Part shown: positions 51,331 to 59,376 of the stretch, piece after piece | Layout of the letters: the number at the start of each line of letters is the position of its first letter | How positions within the stretch are numbered: the stretch's first letter is position 1 | DNA from: Lachnospiraceae bacterium | GTDB lineage: Bacteria; Bacillota; Clostridia; Lachnospirales; Lachnospiraceae | Direction: 5' to 3' | Assembly: GCA_900168235.1 (NCBI GenBank) | Contig: FUZG01000001.1 | Span: 248,001 to 312,000, forward strand | Length of the DNA: 64,000 bases | Position numbers and translations under genes: made by a program | The notes under the pieces: generated by a model | The model's database searches: none | The model's input: only the letters and a program-made list of their open reading frames with translations | What the model was told of the DNA's origin: nothing

Positions 51331-51448
51331 TAACACAGCCTCGTGTACGATTCTCTCCGAAACGTGATCAAGATTGACCGCTCTGAAGATATTATATGTT
51401 CATAAAAACGCACAGGCGGTGCCGTGTTATTTGACGGCACCGCCTGAA
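51331..51448 (+). pseudogene. Decayed third copy of the XRE gene 3' end with terminator
   Basis: ACACAGCCTCGTGTACGATT then CTCTCCGAAACGTGATCAAG corresponds to ACACAGCACCGTGTCCGATT and the following codons of the intact XRE gene, then jumps to GACCGCTCTGAAGATATTAT, its last codons. Terminator stem CAGGCGGTGCCG/CGGCACCGCCTG follows (51413-51446). A further trace, CAGAAAGCATTTTCG at 51269, may match the TQKAF codons. The rest of 51235-51550 shows nothing else. Confidence 0.7.
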
Positions 51449-51550
51449 TTTTATATATATTGCTGTGAGTAAAGGCAGCAGAACAAGCGCTGACTTTTTT
51501 CATATCAACAACAACGCTTTTTATCTACAAAGAATAATGAATCTTCCTCA

Positions 51551-52540
51551 CTAAACAGTCAACATCTTTTCCACCAATTCACCCGATTCCGTAGTTAAGT
51601 TGCCGGTCTCAGTGAGAATTGTTGTATCCAATACAACTTTTATAGATGCAATAGTTGAGACCACTGCGGCTATTGATTGTTTACTCTGTACACTGTACTT
51701 AGAATAGTCTGTTCCTTCCTCAGAAATAATGCGCTTCATATCTTCATTAAGCGGATATAAGTATGCATCTAACTTCGCCAGCAGCGAGTAAAACATATAA
51801 CTTCTACGTCGAATTGCTATACATTGATCTGACGCGGTTTGAAGCTCTTCGCAAATCTCATTCGCTTTTGCATCATTAGCATACGCCTCTTGAAGATTCT
51901 TTCCTGCTTTCGCACTTGTTATGATCCCCATTACCAAAAGCGCAGGTCCAGCCACCAAACTACCTAATACGACTGTTCCACCTGCCATTCCAAGTCCGCC
52001 AGCTGCCAATGATCCGCCTCCGAAAAATGCCAACGTTGCATTTGAAGCAGCAACTCCGCTCAATGAAGCTATGGCGGTCCCTGTAGACGCTGTTGCAAAT
52101 GCAGTAGCAGCACTATAAGCTCCAAACGCTGCAAGAGCCCCGCCTGAAACTCCGATTATCCCACCCTGAACCAGCGATAGCGAAAACTTTGTCATTTCAG
52201 CGAGTTCAGCAAATTCCTTCTGATCAAGTTTAAGCCTTTTTAATTCCGTAACGCCTTCAGACTCTGAAAAATCGACATTCTTAATCTTCTGAAAGTGTGT
52301 TATAAAATCGTTTATTCCATTATTAAGAACAAATATCTTTTCTTCACCAAGACTACGCAATGCATCACCACATTGCTTTCTATGAAAATCCAGTCTTTTC
52401 GCTGACTCTTCAATTCTTTGATTAGCATCTTTATTAATACTCGCAGCATGAGATTGATCTACTCCCGCCTTAACAGTCGTCCCAACACCAGCAGCTCCTG
52501 TAATCGCTGCAATACCAATAAATATAACCGGTACCGGCAT
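51551..52540 (-). CDS. Glycine-rich membrane-hairpin protein, unknown function (third gene of the operon)
   Basis: The ATG at 52540 has AGGAGGTG upstream, giving 329 residues. Order: an N-terminal hydrophobic helix (PVPVIFIGIAAITGAAG), a charged helical stretch with likely coiled coil (about 25-115), a Gly/Ala-rich hydrophobic region (about 125-215) with many GxxxG/GG pairs such as FFGGGSLAAGGLGMAGG, then a helical tail. Such glycine-zipper regions can insert in membranes. I do not recognise a named family. It follows the TerB-like gene by 12 bases. Confidence 0.8.
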   Translation of the reverse strand: MPVPVIFIGIAAITGAAGVGTTVKAGVDQSHAASINKDANQRIEESAKRLDFHRKQCGDALRSLGEEKIFVLNNGINDFITHFQKIKNVDFSESEGVTELKRLKLDQKEFAELAEMTKFSLSLVQGGIIGVSGGALAAFGAYSAATAFATASTGTAIASLSGVAASNATLAFFGGGSLAAGGLGMAGGTVVLGSLVAGPALLVMGIITSAKAGKNLQEAYANDAKANEICEELQTASDQCIAIRRRSYMFYSLLAKLDAYLYPLNEDMKRIISEEGTDYSKYSVQSKQSIAAVVSTIASIKVVLDTTILTETGNLTTESGELVEKMLTV

Positions 52541-52552
52541 ATAACTCACCTC

Positions 52553-53926
52553 CTAATTTGACTCAATTATAAACGCAGCTAACTTACGAATCTCTGACAG
52601 CGGATGAGAAGGAATCATTTCATCAAACTGATCCTGTTCTGAAAGATTCATCAAAAAACCCTCTTTGAACTCTGAATCATACGGATCAGTACTCCATCCT
52701 TCAAATCCTTCGATCTGTCCCTGATCACGGAGGACTTCGTAAACCATATTATCCCTGATTCCTGTTGTTCCTACTTCTTGAAAACTACCATTTACAAATT
52801 GAATAGTATTGCCAATTTGGATGTTTAAGTTGATGGTATACGTATTTCCCTTAGGGTCTTCTCCATCCTGATCTGTTGAATGCTTCAAAATATGATAAAT
52901 GTACCTACCGCCAGACTTTGCCACACCAGCTTTAACTTCTATAATACCCGAATATTCATCCATATTTTCATGCAATGATTTGATCACCCCTTTCGGATCA
53001 TCAAAATCCATCGAACTCTCCTCAGAACCTTGAAAACATACTACTAAGGCACTGGTGAAGTCACTTGCCATACCATAAGCTACAGCATCTTTAGGCAAAA
53101 CCATATCATCAGGAAGTTTTTCTTTCAGTTTTTCGTACTCTTCAGGTAGTATCACACCATTGCTTTTGGCAAAACCTCTGAACTTCGAAAAAAATTTCCC
53201 TGCACTATCAGTAATTTCTGAAGCACCGGTTACGGCAAAATTACTTATATTTTTCATCAAAGGTTTTACGTCACCGATCTTTTTACTTCCACCAACTACG
53301 AAGTCGCTTATTTTTCTTCCTGTAGAGAGAATTGTATCATCTTCCTTTTCGACCTTCTCGAGCAGATAATCATCAGCTATCAGTGCCTTTGCCGCTTCAA
53401 CAATGGTTTGCTGCCTTTTCTCAACTTCATCAACCATAGGTCTTATCTCAGAATACGGTCTGCTTGAAGATTCCAAAACTTTTTTCTCATCAAGAATAGA
53501 GCGAGCCACACTAATAAGATGCTTCATATCTACAAGAACGCTCTTATCAATCTGTAGAACTCTTGCAACATGGCTAATCAGCCTATTCTCTTCGTCTGTA
53601 AAAATAGAATCACTATGAGCCAGCGAAAGCATATCCCAAATAAGCAACCGGGGAACTACTCCGGTATCTATAGCTGCAACCACGTCATTTAACGCCCGAT
53701 CAATTCCTTCCTGAATTACATCATAACGTTCATCATCCACTTCGATTGAACTAATAACCCTCTCGCATTCAGATATTATTTCTTCCTCTATGGCGGAGAA
53801 CTCTTCTCCTAAGAGTTCCGTTCCAATTTCTTCAAAACAATCCTTTTCGAATGTAGATACGCCATCTAATGCCATCAAAAAGTAGAATGCCCTTAATGCA
53901 CCCTTCTTTGAAATCACTTTTATCAT
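52553..53926 (-). CDS. TerB-like domain protein, unknown function (second gene of the operon)
   Basis: The 457-residue soluble protein has an N-terminal helical domain (about 1-150) with LIWDMLSLAHSDSIFTDEEN and LISHVARVLQIDKSVL, the acidic pattern of TerB/DjlA-type domains linked to tellurite-resistance and stress systems. A variable middle (about 155-250) is followed by a C-terminal alpha/beta domain (YGMASDFTSALVVCFQGSEE, YIYHILKHSTD, FLMNLSEQDQFDEMIPSHPLSEI) that I cannot name. AGGGAG precedes the ATG. It lies 12 bases after the first gene. Confidence 0.8.
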   Translation of the reverse strand: MIKVISKKGALRAFYFLMALDGVSTFEKDCFEEIGTELLGEEFSAIEEEIISECERVISSIEVDDERYDVIQEGIDRALNDVVAAIDTGVVPRLLIWDMLSLAHSDSIFTDEENRLISHVARVLQIDKSVLVDMKHLISVARSILDEKKVLESSSRPYSEIRPMVDEVEKRQQTIVEAAKALIADDYLLEKVEKEDDTILSTGRKISDFVVGGSKKIGDVKPLMKNISNFAVTGASEITDSAGKFFSKFRGFAKSNGVILPEEYEKLKEKLPDDMVLPKDAVAYGMASDFTSALVVCFQGSEESSMDFDDPKGVIKSLHENMDEYSGIIEVKAGVAKSGGRYIYHILKHSTDQDGEDPKGNTYTINLNIQIGNTIQFVNGSFQEVGTTGIRDNMVYEVLRDQGQIEGFEGWSTDPYDSEFKEGFLMNLSEQDQFDEMIPSHPLSEIRKLAAFIIESN

Positions 53927-53938
53927 CTATAAATCTCC

Positions 53939-55564
53939 CTAAAACTTTAGTGTGTCATCATTAGCCATAAGATCATCGAACTCACTCATAGAATTGAACA
54001 TGCTTTTTCCGGTAATTTCTTTCTGAATCATACTATTACCAATAATAAATGCCTCAACATCATTATCAGTCACAGCCTTGTCCATAGTAGAAAAAGATTC
54101 CGTAAATACACTCATTTTATTGTACAGATAATCCGAAACTATTTCCTCCATCTCTTGACGGTTAACACGAATCATCTCAATTCTCGCCGAGCACTCTTCC
54201 TCAATTCTAACTCTTTCCTCTACTGCGAGTTTTAAATCAACAATAGCCTTATTTATTTCATCATATACACCTATCGTAGCTGCGATAAAGCCAATAGGTG
54301 TTCCAATCTTAATAATAGAAATTGCCGTCTCAATTCCATACTTTCCTGTATCCCAATCATCTTGTCCATTAGGAAGTTTTTCAATTATGCTCTGCTTTGC
54401 CTTTTCAGCTGCCGCTAAAAATCCATTGTGCATCTTTTTTATAGCAGTAATAAACTCAGAATTCGACGCAAGGGCAAGGCTTCCCAGCCCCCAATAATTT
54501 ATTCCCTGCATAAAATCCAACGCAAAACCACTCGGATTATCTTTGTTTTTTAGCGCTGCCTTGATTCCTGATACAGACAAATCTATAGTCGTAAACGTTG
54601 CGGTAGAAATCATCCTCATATGCCTAATTGCTTCGTTCTTCCACGGCAAACACTTCGAAACATCTATCTGGATCAGATCCTCTACTCTGTTTATTCCACC
54701 CTCTTCTACCTGCATCATAAATCTCCGAACAGAGTAAAACGCTGCAACAATCAACTCATTTAAAAGCACTGGAATGTATTGCTTATTTTTGATGGACTCA
54801 TTCACTATCCCCAGTTCTGTTCTTAAATCAAATCTTAATTCTTTATGGTGTATTATCTTTCCATTTTCATCATGCTCTCCCAATAACGTGCCGTTAAACA
54901 GTTTTGAGCACATAACTGAAAACTGATTATTCGCTTCCATGTTAGGCGATGCCTTAGGATCAGACTTTTTCGCTAAATTCCTAATTCCGGGTACTGCGGA
55001 CAGCTCCTTAAGCAAGGACATCAAAGGTCCCGGCAGACCTGTTCCTTCTTTCCCCATTCGTCTGCTTCCACTTGACCCAGCGATATCACTAATGATATGG
55101 AAAAACCATGAAACCGCACCTAAATATACAGAATCCGCAAAACTTTTTGGTTTCCAACCAGGAATTTCATACGTGATGAATTTACCTGTAGAATCAGTAC
55201 CATATCCTTTTCCGGTAAACTGCATCAACAAAGAGAACATCAAGCCTACCGGCGTCGGATGATGTGAAAAGTCTCTTAAATGATGGTTTGTTCCCCCGCC
55301 AAATTTATCTGTCAACAAATCCCCTGCCATCGGAAAGTCATCTTCCAGCTTCTTTATGGCGCCTGCCACATTACTGCCTCTATATCCCCTTGATTTTGCA
55401 ACATTTATTACAAAATCATCAACTTTTTCGCTGCCCCATTCATGAGCATCAACCAGAGAAATGTCACCTACCCAAATGACATCTATTGCAGCTGTAAGTG
55501 CTCCACTGGAAATTGACAGGGCAACGTCGTACTTATCAATTTTTTGGTATATATCCTTCTCCAT
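53939..55564 (-). CDS. Putative metal-site protein, unknown function (first gene of the operon)
   Basis: The ATG at 55564 follows GGAGGCGTTTT, giving 541 residues. A His-rich block GGTNHHLRDFSHHPTPVGLM (about 90-109) and a second block WFFHIISDIAGSSGS (about 153-167) supply His and Asp residues spaced as in metal-dependent phospholipase- or hydrolase-like helical proteins; this is inference. The C-terminal third (about 390-540) has a hydrophobic stretch and charged helices. I recall similar uncharacterised proteins in Clostridia but no named domain. It leads a three-gene operon with tight spacing. Confidence 0.78.
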   Translation of the reverse strand: MEKDIYQKIDKYDVALSISSGALTAAIDVIWVGDISLVDAHEWGSEKVDDFVINVAKSRGYRGSNVAGAIKKLEDDFPMAGDLLTDKFGGGTNHHLRDFSHHPTPVGLMFSLLMQFTGKGYGTDSTGKFITYEIPGWKPKSFADSVYLGAVSWFFHIISDIAGSSGSRRMGKEGTGLPGPLMSLLKELSAVPGIRNLAKKSDPKASPNMEANNQFSVMCSKLFNGTLLGEHDENGKIIHHKELRFDLRTELGIVNESIKNKQYIPVLLNELIVAAFYSVRRFMMQVEEGGINRVEDLIQIDVSKCLPWKNEAIRHMRMISTATFTTIDLSVSGIKAALKNKDNPSGFALDFMQGINYWGLGSLALASNSEFITAIKKMHNGFLAAAEKAKQSIIEKLPNGQDDWDTGKYGIETAISIIKIGTPIGFIAATIGVYDEINKAIVDLKLAVEERVRIEEECSARIEMIRVNRQEMEEIVSDYLYNKMSVFTESFSTMDKAVTDNDVEAFIIGNSMIQKEITGKSMFNSMSEFDDLMANDDTLKF

Positions 55565-55606
55565 AAAACGCCTCCAAGCAGTATTAGTATACATCTCTTC
55601 ACGCAA

Positions 55607-55943
55607 TTATAAGCAAATGATAAGAAGTACAAGCTTTCCGTCTGTTTCCCCTTTAGTAATCGCAGACTTTGTTATTTTCATGGCAAATTCAGTGCGCTTT
55701 TGTTTACGCTTCGTACCACTTTTGTTAATTTTCCATTAATATTTCTTTTATTCTTATTTAATTTCCTTCAAAGTTGTCTGCATCCTGCGTAAACTTAAAC
55801 TCACATTTTTCTCCCGTAAAAAAATTACGGATTTGTTGAAGTAGCATTTTCAATATGATAAGCTCAATATGATAACAGAGTTTTTTACGGTTCTGACCGT
55901 TTTAGGAATGGTTTCACTATGTATAAGGGAAAGGTGACCAGAT
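55607..55943. other. Divergent intergenic region with inverted repeat
   Basis: The 337-bp AT-rich space between the three-gene operon and the plus-strand ATPase has no gene. It contains CCGTAAAAAAATTACGG (55815-55831), a short dyad, a related TTTTTTACGGTTCTGACCG (55882-55900), and CAATATGATA twice (55851 and 55866). These may be promoter or operator elements for the plus-strand gene. Confidence 0.4.
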
Positions 55944-57050
55944 ATGCTTACAAAATTTGTTGTATCCGATTTCATGAATTTCAAATACGCATGGACACTT
56001 GATCTCTCTGAGCCCAATAATTATGAGTTCAATCCCGAGGTAGTATCAAAAGACGCTATAACAAAAGCAATCGTATATGGACCAAATGGCAGCGGCAAAT
56101 CCAATCTCGGACTAGCACTCTTTGATATAGTCGGACACTTGACCGATAATACCAAAAGGTCTGATAAATACAGGATTTATAAGAATCTGGAAACCGAAGC
56201 AGACAGAGTCTCATTTGAATACCATTTCAAATTTGATGACCATAAATTGATCTACAAATATCAAAAGAAAGATTATGAGCGACTGCTCCTTGAACAGATT
56301 TTTATAGATGAAAAAGAAGTTATCCACTTCGATTATCAGACTAATGACGGTTTCATTCATTTGGAAGGCGGCGATGCCTTTAACCTTAATAATGGTTCTG
56401 ATAAGGAAAAATCCCGAGTAAAGTCATTACTTGGTTCAACACTACTCGTTCAGAATGAGATTAATGATATTTTTTACAAATTTGGCGACTTTGTTGATCA
56501 TATGCTGATGTTTTATTCTCTGGACAGTAGAGGATATCAGGGTTTTAAGTTTGGAAGCGAAAAAATATCACGTTTCATTTTGGAAGAAAAAAGTGTTAAA
56601 GAATTTCAGTCTTTTTTAGAATCCATGGGGATTCATTACAATCTTATTGAAAAAGATATTGACGGTGAACGTCAGATATTCTGCCATTTTCCTAATGGTG
56701 ACGTAAACTTCTTCAAGATAGCGTCTACAGGTACTAGCTCATTAGCACTCTTATACGGCTGGTACATTCAGATGGAAAAAGCATCTTTCGTATTTATTGA
56801 TGAATTTGATGCATTTTACCATTTTGAACTGGCAGAAAACGTTGTAAAGATTTTGAAAGAACTGCGAAATACTCAGATCATTTTGACCACTCACAATACT
56901 GATCTGATGTCGAATGAGCTTCTTCGTCCGGACTGCTACTATCTCATAGGAGAAAAACGTATCACCTCAATTAACAATGCCACAGAAAAAGAGCTGAGGC
57001 GCGCCAATAACATTCAAAAAATGTACAAAGCCGGAGCATTCAATGCGTAA
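55944..57050 (+). CDS. AAA/SMC-type ATPase (RloA/OLD-like), solitary
   Basis: The 368-residue protein has Walker A YGPNGSGKSNLGLALFDIV at about residue 50, an ABC-like signature ASTGTSSLALLYGW, Walker B ASFVFIDEFDAFYH and LTTHNTDLM, with a short helical insertion between. This is the AAA_15/AAA_21 ATPase type found in RloA-RloB, abortive-infection and other defence pairs. No RloB or nuclease/Toprim gene follows; the next gene is a small HTH protein. AAAGGTG precedes the ATG. A defence role is plausible but unproven. Confidence 0.85.
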   Translation: MLTKFVVSDFMNFKYAWTLDLSEPNNYEFNPEVVSKDAITKAIVYGPNGSGKSNLGLALFDIVGHLTDNTKRSDKYRIYKNLETEADRVSFEYHFKFDDHKLIYKYQKKDYERLLLEQIFIDEKEVIHFDYQTNDGFIHLEGGDAFNLNNGSDKEKSRVKSLLGSTLLVQNEINDIFYKFGDFVDHMLMFYSLDSRGYQGFKFGSEKISRFILEEKSVKEFQSFLESMGIHYNLIEKDIDGERQIFCHFPNGDVNFFKIASTGTSSLALLYGWYIQMEKASFVFIDEFDAFYHFELAENVVKILKELRNTQIILTTHNTDLMSNELLRPDCYYLIGEKRITSINNATEKELRRANNIQKMYKAGAFNA

Positions 57051-57237
57051 AGATCACTTCTTTCTCCCAAGGTTATCACTAATCTTCAAACAGATAATCC
57101 TTTAATAATACATCCTAATCAGAAAAATGCTATAATCATTATAATTTTTATAGTTCCTTATAAACCTTGGAACAGGCTCCAATAGCACATTTATGCCGTT
57201 CCTTAACAAATTTGTTCAACCAAATGGAGGTTTTACT

Positions 57238-57420
57238 ATGGACGAAAAAGAAATGATCCTCGATGCTATGAAAAAAGCCGGCGAACCGCTCAATGCCGGA
57301 AAGATCGCAGAGCTCACAGGACTCGACAGAAAGGTTGTCGATAAAGCGATGGCTGCCATGAAGAAAGATGGTTCTATCGTGTCACCGATCCGCTGCAAGT
57401 GGGAACCTGCTGAAAAGTAA
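57238..57420 (+). CDS. Small winged-helix-type DNA-binding protein
   Basis: The ATG at 57238 with GGAGGTTTTACT upstream gives 60 residues: EMILDAMKKAGEPLNAGKIA, ELTGLDRKVVDKAMAAMKKD and GSIVSPIRCKWEPA. Three helices and a wing fit a minimal MarR/ArsR-like fold; similar stand-alone proteins are common in Clostridia. Targets unknown. It ends ten bases before a terminator related to those of the XRE family. Confidence 0.85.
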   Translation: MDEKEMILDAMKKAGEPLNAGKIAELTGLDRKVVDKAMAAMKKDGSIVSPIRCKWEPAEK

Positions 57421-57430
57421 GATATAAAAA

Positions 57431-57468
57431 GCTCAGGCGATGCCGTGAAATTTCGGCACCGCCTGAGC
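57431..57468 (+). terminator. Terminator, fourth relative of the XRE-family terminator
   Basis: GCTCAGGCGATGCCG and CGGCACCGCCTGAGC form a stem nearly identical to those at 47838, 51191 and 51413, followed by TTTTATT. It closes the small HTH gene and may also stop the opposing transcript. Confidence 0.9.
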
Positions 57469-57474
57469 TTTTAT

Positions 57475-58041
57475 TCACTCTTCCTTCAGTAACGCTGCAT
57501 TCTTAGCGATGTTACTTTCGGAATTTCTGTAATCATTTTTATCTGGTTTTTTGACGTTTCTTTCCTTGTAATTTCTCTTGATAGTCGGAAACGCGCCCCA
57601 TACAGTAAATGCATATACCAGCAGCAGGTCCTTTGCAAACTCGCCCCACAGATCTGCAGAACCAATAAGAGCAAACAGATTGAACATTATTGCGGTAAAG
57701 CTTGCGTCGTATCCCTCGGCGATCAAATCGTCATATATGATCCAGCTCCAATTAACTGCCTCAGCGCAAAAGACAGTTATGATCATCAATACAACACATA
57801 TGATTATGCCTTTTTTGCTGAGTTTCTTGCTTAACAGCTTATATCCCTTAATCGTCGCAGCCGCCAGAACAAAACCTCCGATCGATGCGACAAATCCGGC
57901 CCTTCCAATAGCTATTATAACGATCGCTCCGAGCAGAGCACCTATGAATGCACCGATAATTCCCGCAGGTACATTTTCCATTTCTCCGTAAAGCTCGCTC
58001 TCATCCATGTATGATTCTGATGTGATCATTTCGTTATCCAT
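57475..58041 (-). CDS. Membrane protein of unknown function
   Basis: The ATG at 58041 with AAGGAGGAG upstream gives 188 residues. An acidic N-terminus (EMITSESYMDESELYGEMEN) precedes four or so hydrophobic helices (IIGAFIGALLGAIVIIAIG, IICVVLMIITVF, a mid segment and LLVYAFTVWGAFP) and a basic tail. It resembles uncharacterised clostridial four-helix membrane proteins. Neighbours give no clue. The frame could extend to 58104 but without a ribosome site. Confidence 0.78.
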   Translation of the reverse strand: MDNEMITSESYMDESELYGEMENVPAGIIGAFIGALLGAIVIIAIGRAGFVASIGGFVLAAATIKGYKLLSKKLSKKGIIICVVLMIITVFCAEAVNWSWIIYDDLIAEGYDASFTAIMFNLFALIGSADLWGEFAKDLLLVYAFTVWGAFPTIKRNYKERNVKKPDKNDYRNSESNIAKNAALLKEE

Positions 58042-58150
58042 CTTGTTCTCCTCCTTGTACAAAAACGCTTTCATTATTGTACATTCAGAGATACACACCC
58101 ACAAGATTAGAGCGGAATAACTAAGAAAATATTAAATGAAAATTAATGAC

Positions 58151-59200
58151 TTAATCTGTTACGATTATCGGGCTCTTGTAAAAACGAAGTGTTGAAAGGT
58201 CAAGAGTCAGCGTCGCTCCGCCGAATTTTGTACCTGTAACATCGTAATCACCCCATACACTCTCACGCTGGTATGACTCGCAGTGCGCTGTTATGATCCT
58301 TTTTCCATATCCGCCGTTTTCGCGGTTGAGTCCCGCTGCCTGCCACACGATATTTAAGAGCGAGGAAATACTGAGATATGACACCGGATCGACCTTGTCA
58401 CCAAGTCTCTTGACCGTACCCTCACGGCTGAAACCATTGATAAGAGGAGATCCGAAGGTCACTGTGTTCAGTACAATGTAGTTATCCTTTATCACAGAAT
58501 CGCTTGCGGCCTGCTGTGCCACCATTCCGCCAAGACTGTGCCCTGCAAACATGACATTCGATCCTGCAGGGATATTTTCTACCACAGCCTTCCTGACATT
58601 CTGAATATATCGGTTATCACGCTCAAAACCCACGAGGATATCAGTCCACCAGCCTGTGCTCTGATTTTCTGCATCCGTATCTGTACCGGAGAGACAAACA
58701 ACGTAGATATCCTTTTCATCAGTTCCGCCATAATTATTCTTTATCGAAAGAGTTCCGTGGGTTATGGATATAGGTCCCTCGCTCTGAACCTTTCTGTAAC
58801 CCATCTGAACGAGTCGTGCCACATCAGACGCATCGTCATATGTTACGACTCCCCCGGACAGAACTTCCGCGTATGTCTCCGCGATAAGCTCTTCCTGGGT
58901 CTTATCATCAAATGAATCGATACCTGCCGATTCATCCTCAACAATGGCTTCATCAATAACCTTTAACTCTTCTTCGAGTAAGTAATAATATTCATCACTG
59001 AAAATATCCAGTTCCAGATCATCTGTGTTTGTTGCTGATTTTACAACACTGTCATCTGAAGTATCATCCTGAACAGCCTTTACCGTCTCATCGACAACCG
59101 TCGAGATCTCTTCTGCTGCAAATGCGACTGCACTTGTATCCAGAACCATAGAAACAGACATCAGAACTGCAAGTATCTTTGAAACAAAACTCACTACCAT
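58151..59200 (-). CDS. Secreted class 3 lipase-like protein
   Basis: The 349-residue protein begins with a signal peptide (SKILAVLMSVSMVLDTSAVAFA) and an acidic region of about 90 residues, then an alpha/beta-hydrolase domain with the nucleophile elbow FAGHSLGGMVAQQ and an oxyanion region VVCLSGTDTD. The catalytic Asp and His are probably in VDPVSYLSI and ITAHCESY. This is the lipase_3 (PF01764) pattern. It probably acts outside the cell on lipids or esters. It is a single gene; the last strand ends shortly after DLSTLRFY. Confidence 0.85.
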   Translation of the reverse strand: MVVSFVSKILAVLMSVSMVLDTSAVAFAAEEISTVVDETVKAVQDDTSDDSVVKSATNTDDLELDIFSDEYYYLLEEELKVIDEAIVEDESAGIDSFDDKTQEELIAETYAEVLSGGVVTYDDASDVARLVQMGYRKVQSEGPISITHGTLSIKNNYGGTDEKDIYVVCLSGTDTDAENQSTGWWTDILVGFERDNRYIQNVRKAVVENIPAGSNVMFAGHSLGGMVAQQAASDSVIKDNYIVLNTVTFGSPLINGFSREGTVKRLGDKVDPVSYLSISSLLNIVWQAAGLNRENGGYGKRIITAHCESYQRESVWGDYDVTGTKFGGATLTLDLSTLRFYKSPIIVTD

Positions 59201-59332
59201 ATCTACTTAAAACCAATAAACCTAATAAATGAACCCTTAGACCACACTTAGTCACCTACTATAACGGCAGTCAAAAAAAGTTTCAATTTAATTACGTGTT
59301 GTTTGGCATAAAGTACACGGGATACAAAAAGA

Positions 59333-59361
59333 CTGCTGCATTAAGATCTATAATGCAGCAG
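59333..59361 (-). terminator. Terminator after the leucine-rich-repeat gene
   Basis: CTGCTGCATTA and TAATGCAGCAG form a perfect 11-pair stem; on the minus strand CTTTTTG follows. Confidence 0.88.
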
Positions 59362-59376
59362 CCTCTTTATAACTTT

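Noticed and set aside
51551-55564. Calling the three-gene operon a tellurite-resistance (ter) operon
   Set aside because: Only a TerB-like domain is present; no TerC, TerD or TerZ-type proteins occur nearby.
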